Under the pieces are notes generated by a model that worked only from the letters and a program-made list of their open reading frames with translations, made no database searches and was not told where the DNA came from. A DNA stretch of 64,000 nucleotides, taken from NCBI RefSeq assembly GCF_016591715.1, contig NZ_AP024109.1, positions 4,588,001-4,652,000 on the forward strand, read 5' to 3'. This DNA comes from Mesorhizobium sp. J8. Its GTDB lineage: Bacteria; Pseudomonadota; Alphaproteobacteria; Rhizobiales; Rhizobiaceae. Made by a program: the position numbers and the translations under genes. Of this stretch, positions 55,235 to 63,101 are shown in pieces. Within the stretch, counting starts at the first letter, position 1, and the number at the start of each line of letters is the position of its first letter.

Positions 55235-55235
55235 A

Positions 55236-56012
55236 TCAGCCTCGTTGCTCATGCGCCGCCGCGGCGGCAATGTCGCCGCCGCCGACGATGCGGCTGACGA
55301 CTTCGTTCATATTGGTCCTGGCGGTGACGAGATCGGCGTCGGCCCTGCCGTGCCGCAGCACGACGATGCGGTCGGTGACCGACAGCACGTCGTTCAGCCG
55401 GTGCGAGATCAGGATGACGGCGATGCCTTCCGACTTCAGCCGCCGGATGAGGTCGAGCACGCTCTGCACCTCGCGCACGGCAAGGGCCGCCGTCGGCTCG
55501 TCCATGATGACGAGCTTCGGGTTGAAGGTGAGAGCGCGCGCGATCGCCACCGTCTGCTGCTGGCCGCCGGAAAACGAACCGACCGACCGGTTTATCGACG
55601 GGAGATGCGCGCCGAGCCGCTCGATCATCTTCGACGCCTGCCGATCCATCTCGCTTTTGTCGACGAAGCCGGGAAACAGGCCAAACAGGCGCTTCGTCGG
55701 TTCGCGCCCCAGGAAGATGTTGGAGGCCACATCCTGCTGCTTGGCCAGCGAAAGATCCTGGTAGATCATCTCGATGCCGAGGCGGCGGCGCTGGCCGGGG
55801 TCAAGGGCAAGAATGTCCTTGCCGTCGAACTCGATCGAGCCCGAGTCGGCGCGGTAGATGCCGGTGATGGTCTTCATCAGCGTCGACTTGCCGGCGCCAT
55901 TGTCGCCGACCAGGCCGACCACCTCGCCGGAAGCGACCGAAAGATCGACGCCGTGCAAGACGTCGACCGCGCCGAAACTCTTGCGGATGCCGCGAAGCGA
56001 AAGCAGGGTCAT
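55236..56012 (-). CDS. Sugar ABC transporter ATP-binding protein, single domain (FrcA-like)
   Basis: A 258-residue ATPase: Walker A GDNGAGKST, Q-loop MIYQDLSLAK, signature FSGGQQQ, Walker B LVIMDEPTAAL, H-loop LISHRL. Single-domain type like the one at 18677-19453. Starts with an ATGA overlap to the permease gene. Confidence 0.93.
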   Translation of the reverse strand: MTLLSLRGIRKSFGAVDVLHGVDLSVASGEVVGLVGDNGAGKSTLMKTITGIYRADSGSIEFDGKDILALDPGQRRRLGIEMIYQDLSLAKQQDVASNIFLGREPTKRLFGLFPGFVDKSEMDRQASKMIERLGAHLPSINRSVGSFSGGQQQTVAIARALTFNPKLVIMDEPTAALAVREVQSVLDLIRRLKSEGIAVILISHRLNDVLSVTDRIVVLRHGRADADLVTARTNMNEVVSRIVGGGDIAAAAAHEQRG

Positions 56013-56995
56013 ACGCGCGACTCCTTCCGCACCTGGTACTGGTCGATGAAGACGGCGAGGATCAGCACCGCGCCGATCGCCATCTGCTGGTAGTAGGATT
56101 GCACGGCAAGCAGCGTCAGCCCGTTCTGCAGCACGCCCATGATCAGCGCGCCGATCATCGTGCCGAGGATCGAGGCGCGGCCGCCGAACAGGTTGGTCCC
56201 GCCGATGATCGCCGCCGTGATGGCGGTGAGCTCGTAGTTGATGCCGGCGGTCGGGTCGCCCGCGTTGACGCGAGCGGTGAAGAGCAGGCCCGCGAGCCCG
56301 GCCAGCGCGCCGGAGAGCGTATAGATGATGCGGCGGTGATGCTCGACCCGGATCCCCGCCGCGCGGGCAGCACCTTCGCTATCCCCCAGCGCCAGCGTGT
56401 GGCGGCCGAAGCGCGTATAGGCAAGCACCGCATGCGCGACGATCGCGGTGACCACGAAGATGATGACCGGCATTGGAATGCCGAAGGGCCTGCCCTGCCC
56501 GATATAGACGGTCTCCGGCGGCAGGCCGTAGATCGCCCTGCCCTGCGAGATGACCAGCGCCAGCCCGCGCGCCAGGCCCAGCATGCCGAGCGTGACGATG
56601 AAGGCCGGCACGAAGGCGCGGGTGACCAACTGCCCGTTGATGTAGCCGGCGATCCCGCCGGCCAGGATGCAGGCGATCACCGTCAGCACCGAGGGCCAGC
56701 CGAGATTGACGGCGACAAAGGCGCCTGCGACGCCGGCGAGGCCCATCACCGAGCCGAGCGACAGGTCGAGCCCGCCCGAGCCGATGACGAAGGTGGCGGC
56801 GATCGCCAGCACGCCGATCGTCGACGTCGCGAGCAGGATGTTGAGGAAATTGCTGAGCGACAGGAAGTAGGGCGACAGGAGCGCCATCGCCGTGCTCAGC
56901 GCCAGAAGCACCACCAGCGACTCCAGCCTGATGTGGAGCCTTTCGACGGATGCGCGCTGCACCCGAGCCCAGAAGCCGGGCTGTTCAGAAGCCAT
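56009..56995 (-). CDS. Sugar ABC transporter permease (AlsC/FrcC-like)
   Basis: A 328-residue CUT2 permease, with GSGGLDLSLGSVMGLAGV (about 72-89) and IGGTNLFGGRAS (about 262-273). The N-terminal polar segment precedes a first hydrophobic segment at about 26. It follows the binding-protein gene after a 125-bp gap that holds a long palindrome. Confidence 0.92.
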   Translation of the reverse strand: MASEQPGFWARVQRASVERLHIRLESLVVLLALSTAMALLSPYFLSLSNFLNILLATSTIGVLAIAATFVIGSGGLDLSLGSVMGLAGVAGAFVAVNLGWPSVLTVIACILAGGIAGYINGQLVTRAFVPAFIVTLGMLGLARGLALVISQGRAIYGLPPETVYIGQGRPFGIPMPVIIFVVTAIVAHAVLAYTRFGRHTLALGDSEGAARAAGIRVEHHRRIIYTLSGALAGLAGLLFTARVNAGDPTAGINYELTAITAAIIGGTNLFGGRASILGTMIGALIMGVLQNGLTLLAVQSYYQQMAIGAVLILAVFIDQYQVRKESRV

Positions 56996-57034
56996 GTCTT
57001 TGCACCTTCGAGAGAGGGCAGTAAGGCAGTAGGC

Positions 57035-57114
57035 AATAGGGCTTAGGCAGTAGGGAATACCAGAGTGACCCGAGCGGCACGAACCTCTTACTTCCCTACT
57101 GCCTACCGCCTATT
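57035..57114. repeat. Long intergenic palindrome inside the importer operon
   Basis: A 14-bp perfect inverted repeat (57044-57057 with 57092-57105) extends on its outer side through a 3-base mismatch to a further AATAGG/CCTATT pairing, giving arms 57035-57057 and 57092-57114 around a 34-base loop. The flanking sequence also contains several direct copies of GGCAGTAGG. It separates the binding-protein gene from the permease gene and may reduce downstream expression. Confidence 0.65.
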
Positions 57115-57120
57115 TCCTAC

Positions 57121-58107
57121 TCACTTCACATATTGCAGCATCGGCTCCTTGCCGGCGTCGATCACGTCCTTGGTCAGCACCAGCGTCGGCACCGCGATGC
57201 TTTCCTCGACCTTCTCGCCGGCGAGCGCCTTCTTGACATTCTCGACCGCCTGCTTGCCGACGAGATAAGGAAGCTGCGCCACCGAGGCATTGAGGCGGCC
57301 TTCCTTGATCGACTTCACAGCATCGACATTGCCGTCGACGCCGATGATCGTCACCTGCGGGCCCTTGCCGGCCGCATAGACCGACTCCACCGCGCCAAGC
57401 GCCATGCCGTCATTGGCGCAGAAGATGGCGACGAGATCGGGATGCGCCGTCAGCGTATCGGTGGCGATCGAGGCGGCCTTGCCGCGATCCCAGTCGCCCG
57501 GCAGCGAGGCGACGATCTCGAGCCCCGGCGCCAGTTCTTTCAGCTTGTCGGCAAAGCCCTTGGCGCGCTTCTCGCCGGTGATGTTGCCGGAGAGGCCTTC
57601 GATGACCAGCACCGGACCCTTGGCGTCCTTGCCCAGCTTGTTGGCCAGATACTCCGCGCCCTGGGCGCCGGCGGCGATGTTGTCGGAGCCGATATGGAAG
57701 GTCACCTTGACGCCTTCCTTGTCGAGCACCGCCTGATCGAGATTGTTGTCGAGGTCGACGATCTTGATGCCGGCGTCCTGCGCCGACTTCAGGCAAGGCA
57801 GGAGATTGGTCGAGTTGATGGCGGCGGTGATCATCGCCACCGGCTTGCGCTCGAGCATCGTGTTGCACAGATTGAGCTGCGGCTCGGCCGCCTGGTCGCT
57901 CTCGGCCGCCTGCTGGAAATATTTCACACCGGCTTCCTTGGCGCCGTCCGCGACGCCCTGCGCCATCGCACCCCAGAACGGGTTGGCCAGCGTCTTCATC
58001 AGCACGCCATATTCCCCGTCCTCCGCCTTGGCGCCGACCGCGGAGAACGCAAGCGCGACGCCCACGGCAAGTGTAAATCGATTTATCTTCAAGAAACGCG
58101 ATATCAT
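57121..58107 (-). CDS. Sugar ABC transporter solute-binding protein (AlsB-like)
   Basis: A 328-residue type 1 periplasmic binding protein with a Sec signal (MISRFLKINRFTLAVGVALA, cleavage near VGAKAEDG). The first strand of the mature part, EYGVLMKTLANPFWGAM, and the GDWDRGKAASIATD and AIFCANDGMALG segments resemble E. coli D-allose-binding protein AlsB. Together with the 3-epimerase-like gene this points to allose, psicose or a similar sugar. Codons 8-12 contain a palindrome that may be an operator. Confidence 0.9.
   Translation of the reverse strand: MISRFLKINRFTLAVGVALAFSAVGAKAEDGEYGVLMKTLANPFWGAMAQGVADGAKEAGVKYFQQAAESDQAAEPQLNLCNTMLERKPVAMITAAINSTNLLPCLKSAQDAGIKIVDLDNNLDQAVLDKEGVKVTFHIGSDNIAAGAQGAEYLANKLGKDAKGPVLVIEGLSGNITGEKRAKGFADKLKELAPGLEIVASLPGDWDRGKAASIATDTLTAHPDLVAIFCANDGMALGAVESVYAAGKGPQVTIIGVDGNVDAVKSIKEGRLNASVAQLPYLVGKQAVENVKKALAGEKVEESIAVPTLVLTKDVIDAGKEPMLQYVK
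58074..58085. promoter_or_regulatory. Candidate LacI-family operator within the binding-protein coding start
   Basis: TAAATCGATTTA is a 12-bp perfect palindrome with a central CG at codons 8-12 of the binding protein. An 11/12 match lies at 59299-59310 and a partial match at 59320-59331, upstream of the adjacent LacI gene. Confidence 0.5.
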
Positions 58108-58128
58108 TCGATCCTCCGTTGATCCTGG

Positions 58129-58157
58129 GCGCCGGATGCCTCGGCCAGGTCCGGCGC
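58129..58157 (-). terminator. Hairpin between LacI and binding-protein genes
   Basis: GCGCCGGA pairs perfectly with TCCGGCGC across 13 bases in the 60-bp gap after the regulator stop. It lacks a clear T-run; it may partly uncouple regulator and importer transcription. Confidence 0.5.
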
Positions 58158-58167
58158 ATGCTTCCGT

Positions 58168-59244
58168 TCACGACAATGGGGGCTGTTGTCGGTCTCCTCC
58201 CCCGGAATGCGGACCGCTGCCTGGCGAGCCAACGGATTCCCGCATCAACACCTGGCAGGGTTCGAGCCGCGCCATGGGTGGTCCCACGGCACCCTCGACC
58301 CTGCGAAACAAAAGGTTCATCGCCTCGCTGGCGATCTGCCGCACCGGCTGCACCACGGCCGCAATCGCCGGCCATGTCACCTGCATCCATTCGGCATCGT
58401 CGAAGCCGACGAGCGAGATGTCGTTCGGGCAGTGCCAGTCGCGCCGGCGGAATTCCGACAGCGCGACAAGTGTGCCTTTCAAGAGCAGCGAATAGACGGC
58501 GGTCGGCCGCTCGCCTCGCCCGAAATAGTCGCGCAGCGACGATCGCAGCGGCTCGACGCTGACCTCCGAGGTGATCACGTCGATACGGGTGGACGGGTCG
58601 AGCGCCAGCGCCTGGGTGCGAAAACCTTCCAGCCGAGCGCGCACGGTTGCCGCGCCTTCGGCGAGGCCGATGATCAGGATGTGCTTGTGGCCCTTGCCGA
58701 CCAGCATCCGTGCAACCTCGGCGCTGGCGGCGGCGCTGTCGGCCGAAACAGTATCGAACGCGTCATCCGAGAGCACGCGATCAATCAGCACGCCGGTCAT
58801 GCCGTTGGCTTTCATGAAGGCGGCGGCCGGCCCATGCTCGTTGCGCACCGGCGCCAGCACCACGCCGGCGACGCGCCAGTCATGCATGCGGGCAAGAATC
58901 TCTTTCTCGCGCGCCTCCGATTCACGGCTCGATGCGGCGACCAGCGTGTAGCCGCGCTGCTCGGCAAGGCCCTCCAGCTCGGTGACCATCTGCCCGAAGA
59001 ACTCGCTTTCGAATTCCGGCATGATGGCGCCGATGATACGGCGTTTGGCCCTGCGCATGTCGGAAGCCAAAGGATCGACACGATAGCCCAGGCGCTCGAC
59101 CGCGTCGAAGACGCGCTGCGCGTTTTCAGGTTTCACCGTGGTGACGCCGGCCAGCACCTTGGAGACGGTGGCCGCGGACACGCCAGCATGGCTCGCCACG
59201 TCGTGGATCGACGGACGCCGCTGCTGGGTTTCCCGTTGCGCCAT
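58168..59244 (-). CDS. LacI-family transcriptional regulator
   Basis: A 358-residue regulator with HTH SIHDVASHAGVSAATVSKVL (12-31) and hinge PLASDMRRAKRR, followed by a PurR-like sensor domain (VRARLEGFRTQAL, SLVGFDDAEWMQ). The last 20 residues are low-complexity and polar. It is upstream of and co-directional with the AlsB-like importer genes and divergent from the hydroxyacid dehydrogenase; TAAATCG-type sites on both sides suggest it controls both. Confidence 0.92.
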   Translation of the reverse strand: MAQRETQQRRPSIHDVASHAGVSAATVSKVLAGVTTVKPENAQRVFDAVERLGYRVDPLASDMRRAKRRIIGAIMPEFESEFFGQMVTELEGLAEQRGYTLVAASSRESEAREKEILARMHDWRVAGVVLAPVRNEHGPAAAFMKANGMTGVLIDRVLSDDAFDTVSADSAAASAEVARMLVGKGHKHILIIGLAEGAATVRARLEGFRTQALALDPSTRIDVITSEVSVEPLRSSLRDYFGRGERPTAVYSLLLKGTLVALSEFRRRDWHCPNDISLVGFDDAEWMQVTWPAIAAVVQPVRQIASEAMNLLFRRVEGAVGPPMARLEPCQVLMRESVGSPGSGPHSGGGDRQQPPLS

Positions 59245-59298
59245 TGACCTCCTCCCCGAGGACAGGCAGCCGATTTTCTGCCTCGCTACTCCAAGCGA

Positions 59299-59331
59299 TA
59301 AATCGATTTTTCGTTCTTGTAAATCGTTTCA
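59299..59331. promoter_or_regulatory. Two candidate LacI-family half/full sites in the divergent gap
   Basis: TAAATCGATTTT (59299-59310) and TAAATCGTTTCA (59320-59331) are spaced 21 bp apart, two helical turns, in the 147 bp between the LacI gene and the divergent dehydrogenase. They share the TAAATCG half with the palindrome at 58074-58085. Confidence 0.5.
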
Positions 59332-59391
59332 TCGGTAGTAAGACTGGAAAGATGTAATTGACGCGATCCAAATGTGTCCCGGGAGGAAAAC

Positions 59392-60423
59392 ATGTCCGAC
59401 AACGCGTTGCCGCTGGTGGTCAGCGCACCCGAACCGCGCACCCTCGACCTGATTTTCACGCCGCCGCAACTGGCGCTGTTTCGTAAGAAATATCGCATCG
59501 TCGAGACAACGCCGGAAGGCGTCGCAAAGTTGCCGCCGAATGTGCTGGCCGAAGCGCGCTACATCGTTGGCCAGCCGCCCATCGCCCCGGAAACGCTGCA
59601 GAAAATGACGGCGCTGCGCTGCATCTTCAATGTCGAGACCAACCTTCTCAACAACATGCCCTATGAGACGCTGTTCGCGCGCGGCATCCATGTCGTCACC
59701 ACGGGCCTGGTCTTTGCCGAACCGGTAGCCGAGCTCGGCCTCGCGATGGCGCTCAATCTCGCGCGCAACATCGTCGACGCCGACCTCGCTTTCCGGCAGG
59801 GCGAGGAATTGTGGGGCGGCGACGGCAACCAGACGGCGCGGCTCCTGTCCGGCGCCGATGTCGGCATCATCGGATTCGGCGATCTCGGCCGTGCGCTCAA
59901 CCGCCTGCTGACCGGCTTCCGCACCCGCACGAAGGTCTATGATCCATGGCTGCCGCCGTCGATCCTGATCGACAACGGCGTCGAGCCTGCTTCGCTGGAC
60001 GAGGTGCTGTCGCAAAGCGATTTCGTCTTCGTCGTCGCTTCCGTCACCAGCGAGAACCAGGGCTTCCTCGGTGCCGACGCCTTTGCCAGGATGCGCAAGG
60101 GCGCCGCCTTCATCCTGCTCAGCCGCGCCGGCGTCGTCGATTTCCAGGCGCTGATGGAGGCGGTGAGGAGCGGCCACATCGTCGCCGCCAGCGACGTCTT
60201 CCCGGAAGAACCGCTGGCCAAGGACCATCCCGTCCGCCGCCTCCCCGGCTTCCTGCGTTCGGCCCACCGCGCCGGCGCGCTCGACATCGCCTTCAAGCGA
60301 ATGGGCGACATGGTGCTGGAGGATATGGACCTCATCGACCGAGGCCTGCCGCCGCTGCGCTCCAAGCGCGCCGAACGCGAGACGGTCTCGCGGATGCGCT
60401 CCAAGCCGGTCGACAGGAATTAA
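59392..60423 (+). CDS. D-isomer-specific 2-hydroxyacid dehydrogenase
   Basis: A 343-residue NAD(P)-dependent dehydrogenase with nucleotide motif GIIGFGDLGRAL (about 156-167) and the catalytic Arg (LLSRAG), Glu (FPEEPL) and His (RSAHRAG) of the family, which interconverts 2-keto and D-2-hydroxy acids. ATG at 59392 is preceded by GGGAGGAAAA. The C-terminal 20 residues are unusually basic. Divergent from the LacI gene and probably in its regulon; the substrate is unknown. Confidence 0.9.
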   Translation: MSDNALPLVVSAPEPRTLDLIFTPPQLALFRKKYRIVETTPEGVAKLPPNVLAEARYIVGQPPIAPETLQKMTALRCIFNVETNLLNNMPYETLFARGIHVVTTGLVFAEPVAELGLAMALNLARNIVDADLAFRQGEELWGGDGNQTARLLSGADVGIIGFGDLGRALNRLLTGFRTRTKVYDPWLPPSILIDNGVEPASLDEVLSQSDFVFVVASVTSENQGFLGADAFARMRKGAAFILLSRAGVVDFQALMEAVRSGHIVAASDVFPEEPLAKDHPVRRLPGFLRSAHRAGALDIAFKRMGDMVLEDMDLIDRGLPPLRSKRAERETVSRMRSKPVDRN

Positions 60424-60469
60424 GGCAACGAAACGCTTCGCGTGAATCGCGGAAGGCGAGGCGCTCAGG

Positions 60470-60501
60470 GTGCCTGGCCATGACTTGGCTCTTCCAGGCA
60501 C
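60470..60501 (+). terminator. Hairpin downstream of the hydroxyacid dehydrogenase
   Basis: GTGCCTGG pairs with CCAGGCAC across 16 bases, 47 bp past the stop; no T-run follows. Probable weak terminator or processing stem ahead of the ROK gene. Confidence 0.45.
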
Positions 60502-60542
60502 GCCAACTGGAAAGCCGTATCAAACCAACGTTCAATAACGGA

Positions 60543-60571
60543 TTGACAGCTTCGATCTGGCTCAATAAGTT
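60543..60571 (+). promoter_or_regulatory. Candidate sigma-70 promoter of the ROK gene
   Basis: TTGACA at 60543-60548 is followed after 17 bases by TAAGTT (60566-60571), 31 bases before the GTG at 60602. The -35 is consensus, the -10 is weak. Confidence 0.4.
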
Positions 60572-60601
60572 CGGTGACAGAACGAATTAATCGAGCCGTA
60601 T

Positions 60602-61816
60602 GTGAGCGACCTGCCGCGTATTTCCCGCCAATTCTCGCAGCGATCCGTCATGGAGGCGATCGTCCAGGGCGGGCCGATCTCGCGGGCCTCGATCTCCAAG
60701 CTCACGGGCCTGTCGAAGCAGACGATCTCGGAGATCGTGCGCGGGCTCGAGCAGGAAGGCTGGGTCCAGGAGACCGGCCGCACCAGCGGCCATGTCGGGC
60801 GCACGGCCGTCACCTATGAGCTCGTGCACGATGCCGCCTATATCATCGCCGTCGACCTCGGCGGCACCAAGGTACGGGTGGCGCTGACCGACCTCACCTG
60901 CCGGATCTTCGCCGAGGCGGCGACAGCGATCGATTCGCGCGGCGGCCAGTTCGTCATCGACCAGATCGCGGCCCTCGCCTTCCAGGCCGCCGCCCGGGAG
61001 CGCATCCCGCGCAAGAAGATCCGCCTTGCCGTCATCGGCGCGCCGGGGGCGCCGGACCCCACGACCGGCCGCATCCTGCTCGCGCCCAACATTGCCGGTT
61101 TCGACGCCATGAATGTGCTCGACGCGTTCGAGAAGGCGCTCGGCGTCGCGGTGATGATCGAGAATGACGTCAATCTCGCAGTGCTCGGCGAGAACTGGCT
61201 TGGCCGGGGCCAGGGCACCGACAATCTCGCCTATATCGCGCTTGGTACCGGCGTCGGCAGCGGCCTGATGCTGGGCGGCCATCTGGTGCGCGGCGCCACC
61301 CATGCCGCGGGCGAAATCGGCTTCATGCCGATCGGCGCCGATCCGTTCGCGGCGGAATCGCTGCGCACCGGCGCGTTCGAGCGGGCGGTGGCAACCCATG
61401 CGATAACCGAACGCTACAGATCCCTGACCGGCATCCAGGTCGCGGTTCCCGCGATCTTCGAGAATGCGGCTGCAGGCGACAAGGCAGCGCTTATCGTGCT
61501 CGACGAGACGGCGCGTTATCTGGCGCAAGGCATTGCGGCGATCGCCGCCGTCGCCAATCCCGAAAAAATCATACTGGGAGGTTCGATCGGCCTCAGGCCG
61601 GAGATCCTGTCGCGCGTCAAGGCCCTGATACCGCTGTGCTTCCCCTACCCGGTCACGGTCGAGGCCGGCGAGCTGGGCGCGCGGGCGGCACTCATCGGCG
61701 CGGCCGCCATCGGTCTCGGCCAGTTGCACAACACGCTGTTCGGCGTCGACGCGCCGGATGGCCGGATTTCGCTTCCCACCGCCCAGGCGGCTGCCTTGAA
61801 GGAGGTTGTGCTGTGA
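60602..61816 (+). CDS. ROK-family transcriptional regulator
   Basis: A 404-residue protein with an N-terminal winged HTH (PISRASISKLTGLSKQTISE, about 25-44) and a C-terminal ROK sugar-kinase fold: phosphate motif VDLGGTKVRVAL, END-type motif IENDVNLAVLGE and TGVGSGLMLGG. The zinc-binding cysteine cluster of most ROK proteins (CxCGxxGCxE) is absent; the corresponding stretch after GEIGFMPIG has no cysteine. GTG start at 60602; the ribosome site is weak. The stop overlaps the M20 gene, so it heads an operon with the peptidase and the next binding protein. Confidence 0.9.
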   Translation: MSDLPRISRQFSQRSVMEAIVQGGPISRASISKLTGLSKQTISEIVRGLEQEGWVQETGRTSGHVGRTAVTYELVHDAAYIIAVDLGGTKVRVALTDLTCRIFAEAATAIDSRGGQFVIDQIAALAFQAAARERIPRKKIRLAVIGAPGAPDPTTGRILLAPNIAGFDAMNVLDAFEKALGVAVMIENDVNLAVLGENWLGRGQGTDNLAYIALGTGVGSGLMLGGHLVRGATHAAGEIGFMPIGADPFAAESLRTGAFERAVATHAITERYRSLTGIQVAVPAIFENAAAGDKAALIVLDETARYLAQGIAAIAAVANPEKIILGGSIGLRPEILSRVKALIPLCFPYPVTVEAGELGARAALIGAAAIGLGQLHNTLFGVDAPDGRISLPTAQAAALKEVVL

Positions 61817-63066
61817 CCAGCGATATCGTCACCAGGCTGCGCGCAGCTCTCGATACCGACCACGCGCTGGCGCTGTTCAGGGGCGCGATTGGCCGCGAAA
61901 GCATCACCGGCAACGAGGCGAATTTCGTCGGCTTCCTGGAAGAGAAGATGCGCGAGCTGGGACTGAGCGGCCTGAGCCGCGCGGATTTCCTGCCCGGCAG
62001 GCCGAACATCTGGGGCGAGCGCAAGGGTGCCGGCAACGGCAAGCGCCTGCTCTTCATCGGCCATACCGACACCGTTCATGTCGATGGCTGGCGCGAGCAT
62101 TGGGCCGGGACCGAGCGGGAGGACCCGTTCGGCGCGCCCATCATCGACGGGGCGGTCTGGGGCCGCGGCTCCGGCGATCTGAAGGCCGGTATCACCGCTT
62201 CGCTGGCGGCGCTCTCGCTGCTCGACAAGGCCGGCATCCGCCTCAAGGGCGATGTGGCCTTCGCTTTCGTCGGCGACGAGGAGAGCGGCCAGCCCGGCAC
62301 CGGCGTCTCCGCCGGCATCAAGCATTTCGTCGGCCGCATCGAGGCAGGCGCGGTCGCGGCGCCCGATTTCACCGTCTATGTCGAGCCGACGCGGCTTGCC
62401 GTCTATGCCGCGCAGATCGGCTTCTTCATCACCGACATCACGATCACCGGCAAGTCGGCCTATTTCGGCGTGCCCGAGCTTGGCAAGGATGCCTTGCGCG
62501 CCGCCCATGCCGCCATGACGGCGCTGTGGAACCATTCGGATGAGGTGGCGGCCCGCGCCGAGCACAAGCTCACCGGGCGCGGCTTCCTGCTGATCACCGG
62601 CCTCACCGGCGGCGGCTATATCGCCGTGCCCGAGCGATGCACGCTGTCGCTGATCCGCAAGCTCCTGCCGGGCGAGGACCTCGACAAAGCGGCCGCCGAG
62701 ATCGAGGCCGCGGTGCGCGGCGCCATCACCGATCCCGAGATCACCGTGGAGTTCGCCTATCCGGCCGGCCGCGACCACCGGCTGGGCGGCACCGCCGCCG
62801 AGATCGATGAGAGGCGCGCCGAAGTCGCCCTGCTTTCTCAATCGATGGCGGGCGCCATGGGCGGGCGCGGCGTGATCGAGGGCGCGCCCTTCTGGTCGGA
62901 ATCGTCTTTTTTCGTCAATCGGTTGGGCATTCCCGCCGTCTATTGCGCGCCGGGCGATATCCGCAACTGCCACACTTTCGAGGAGCACGTCGATGTCGAG
63001 GAATACCTCGCCGGCATCGTCGGCTTCGCAGCCTTCATGGCCCGCTATTGCGGCGTGGCCGACTGA
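61813..63066 (+). CDS. M20-family metallopeptidase/deacylase
   Basis: A 417-residue cytoplasmic dizinc hydrolase of the ArgE/DapE/carboxypeptidase G2 family. Metal ligands are His and Asp in GHTDTVHV, Asp in GRGSGDLKAG, the Glu pair GDEESG, and the late His in CHTFEEHVD. GTG at 61813 (overlapping the ROK stop) follows GGAGG with a spacing of 7. The family removes acyl or amino-acid groups; linked to a sugar-binding protein gene, an N-acylated sugar or amino acid conjugate is possible. Confidence 0.9.
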   Translation: MTSDIVTRLRAALDTDHALALFRGAIGRESITGNEANFVGFLEEKMRELGLSGLSRADFLPGRPNIWGERKGAGNGKRLLFIGHTDTVHVDGWREHWAGTEREDPFGAPIIDGAVWGRGSGDLKAGITASLAALSLLDKAGIRLKGDVAFAFVGDEESGQPGTGVSAGIKHFVGRIEAGAVAAPDFTVYVEPTRLAVYAAQIGFFITDITITGKSAYFGVPELGKDALRAAHAAMTALWNHSDEVAARAEHKLTGRGFLLITGLTGGGYIAVPERCTLSLIRKLLPGEDLDKAAAEIEAAVRGAITDPEITVEFAYPAGRDHRLGGTAAEIDERRAEVALLSQSMAGAMGGRGVIEGAPFWSESSFFVNRLGIPAVYCAPGDIRNCHTFEEHVDVEEYLAGIVGFAAFMARYCGVAD

Positions 63067-63101
63067 GCGACCAACGAAGCAGAAAATGGGAGACTAAAAA
63101 C

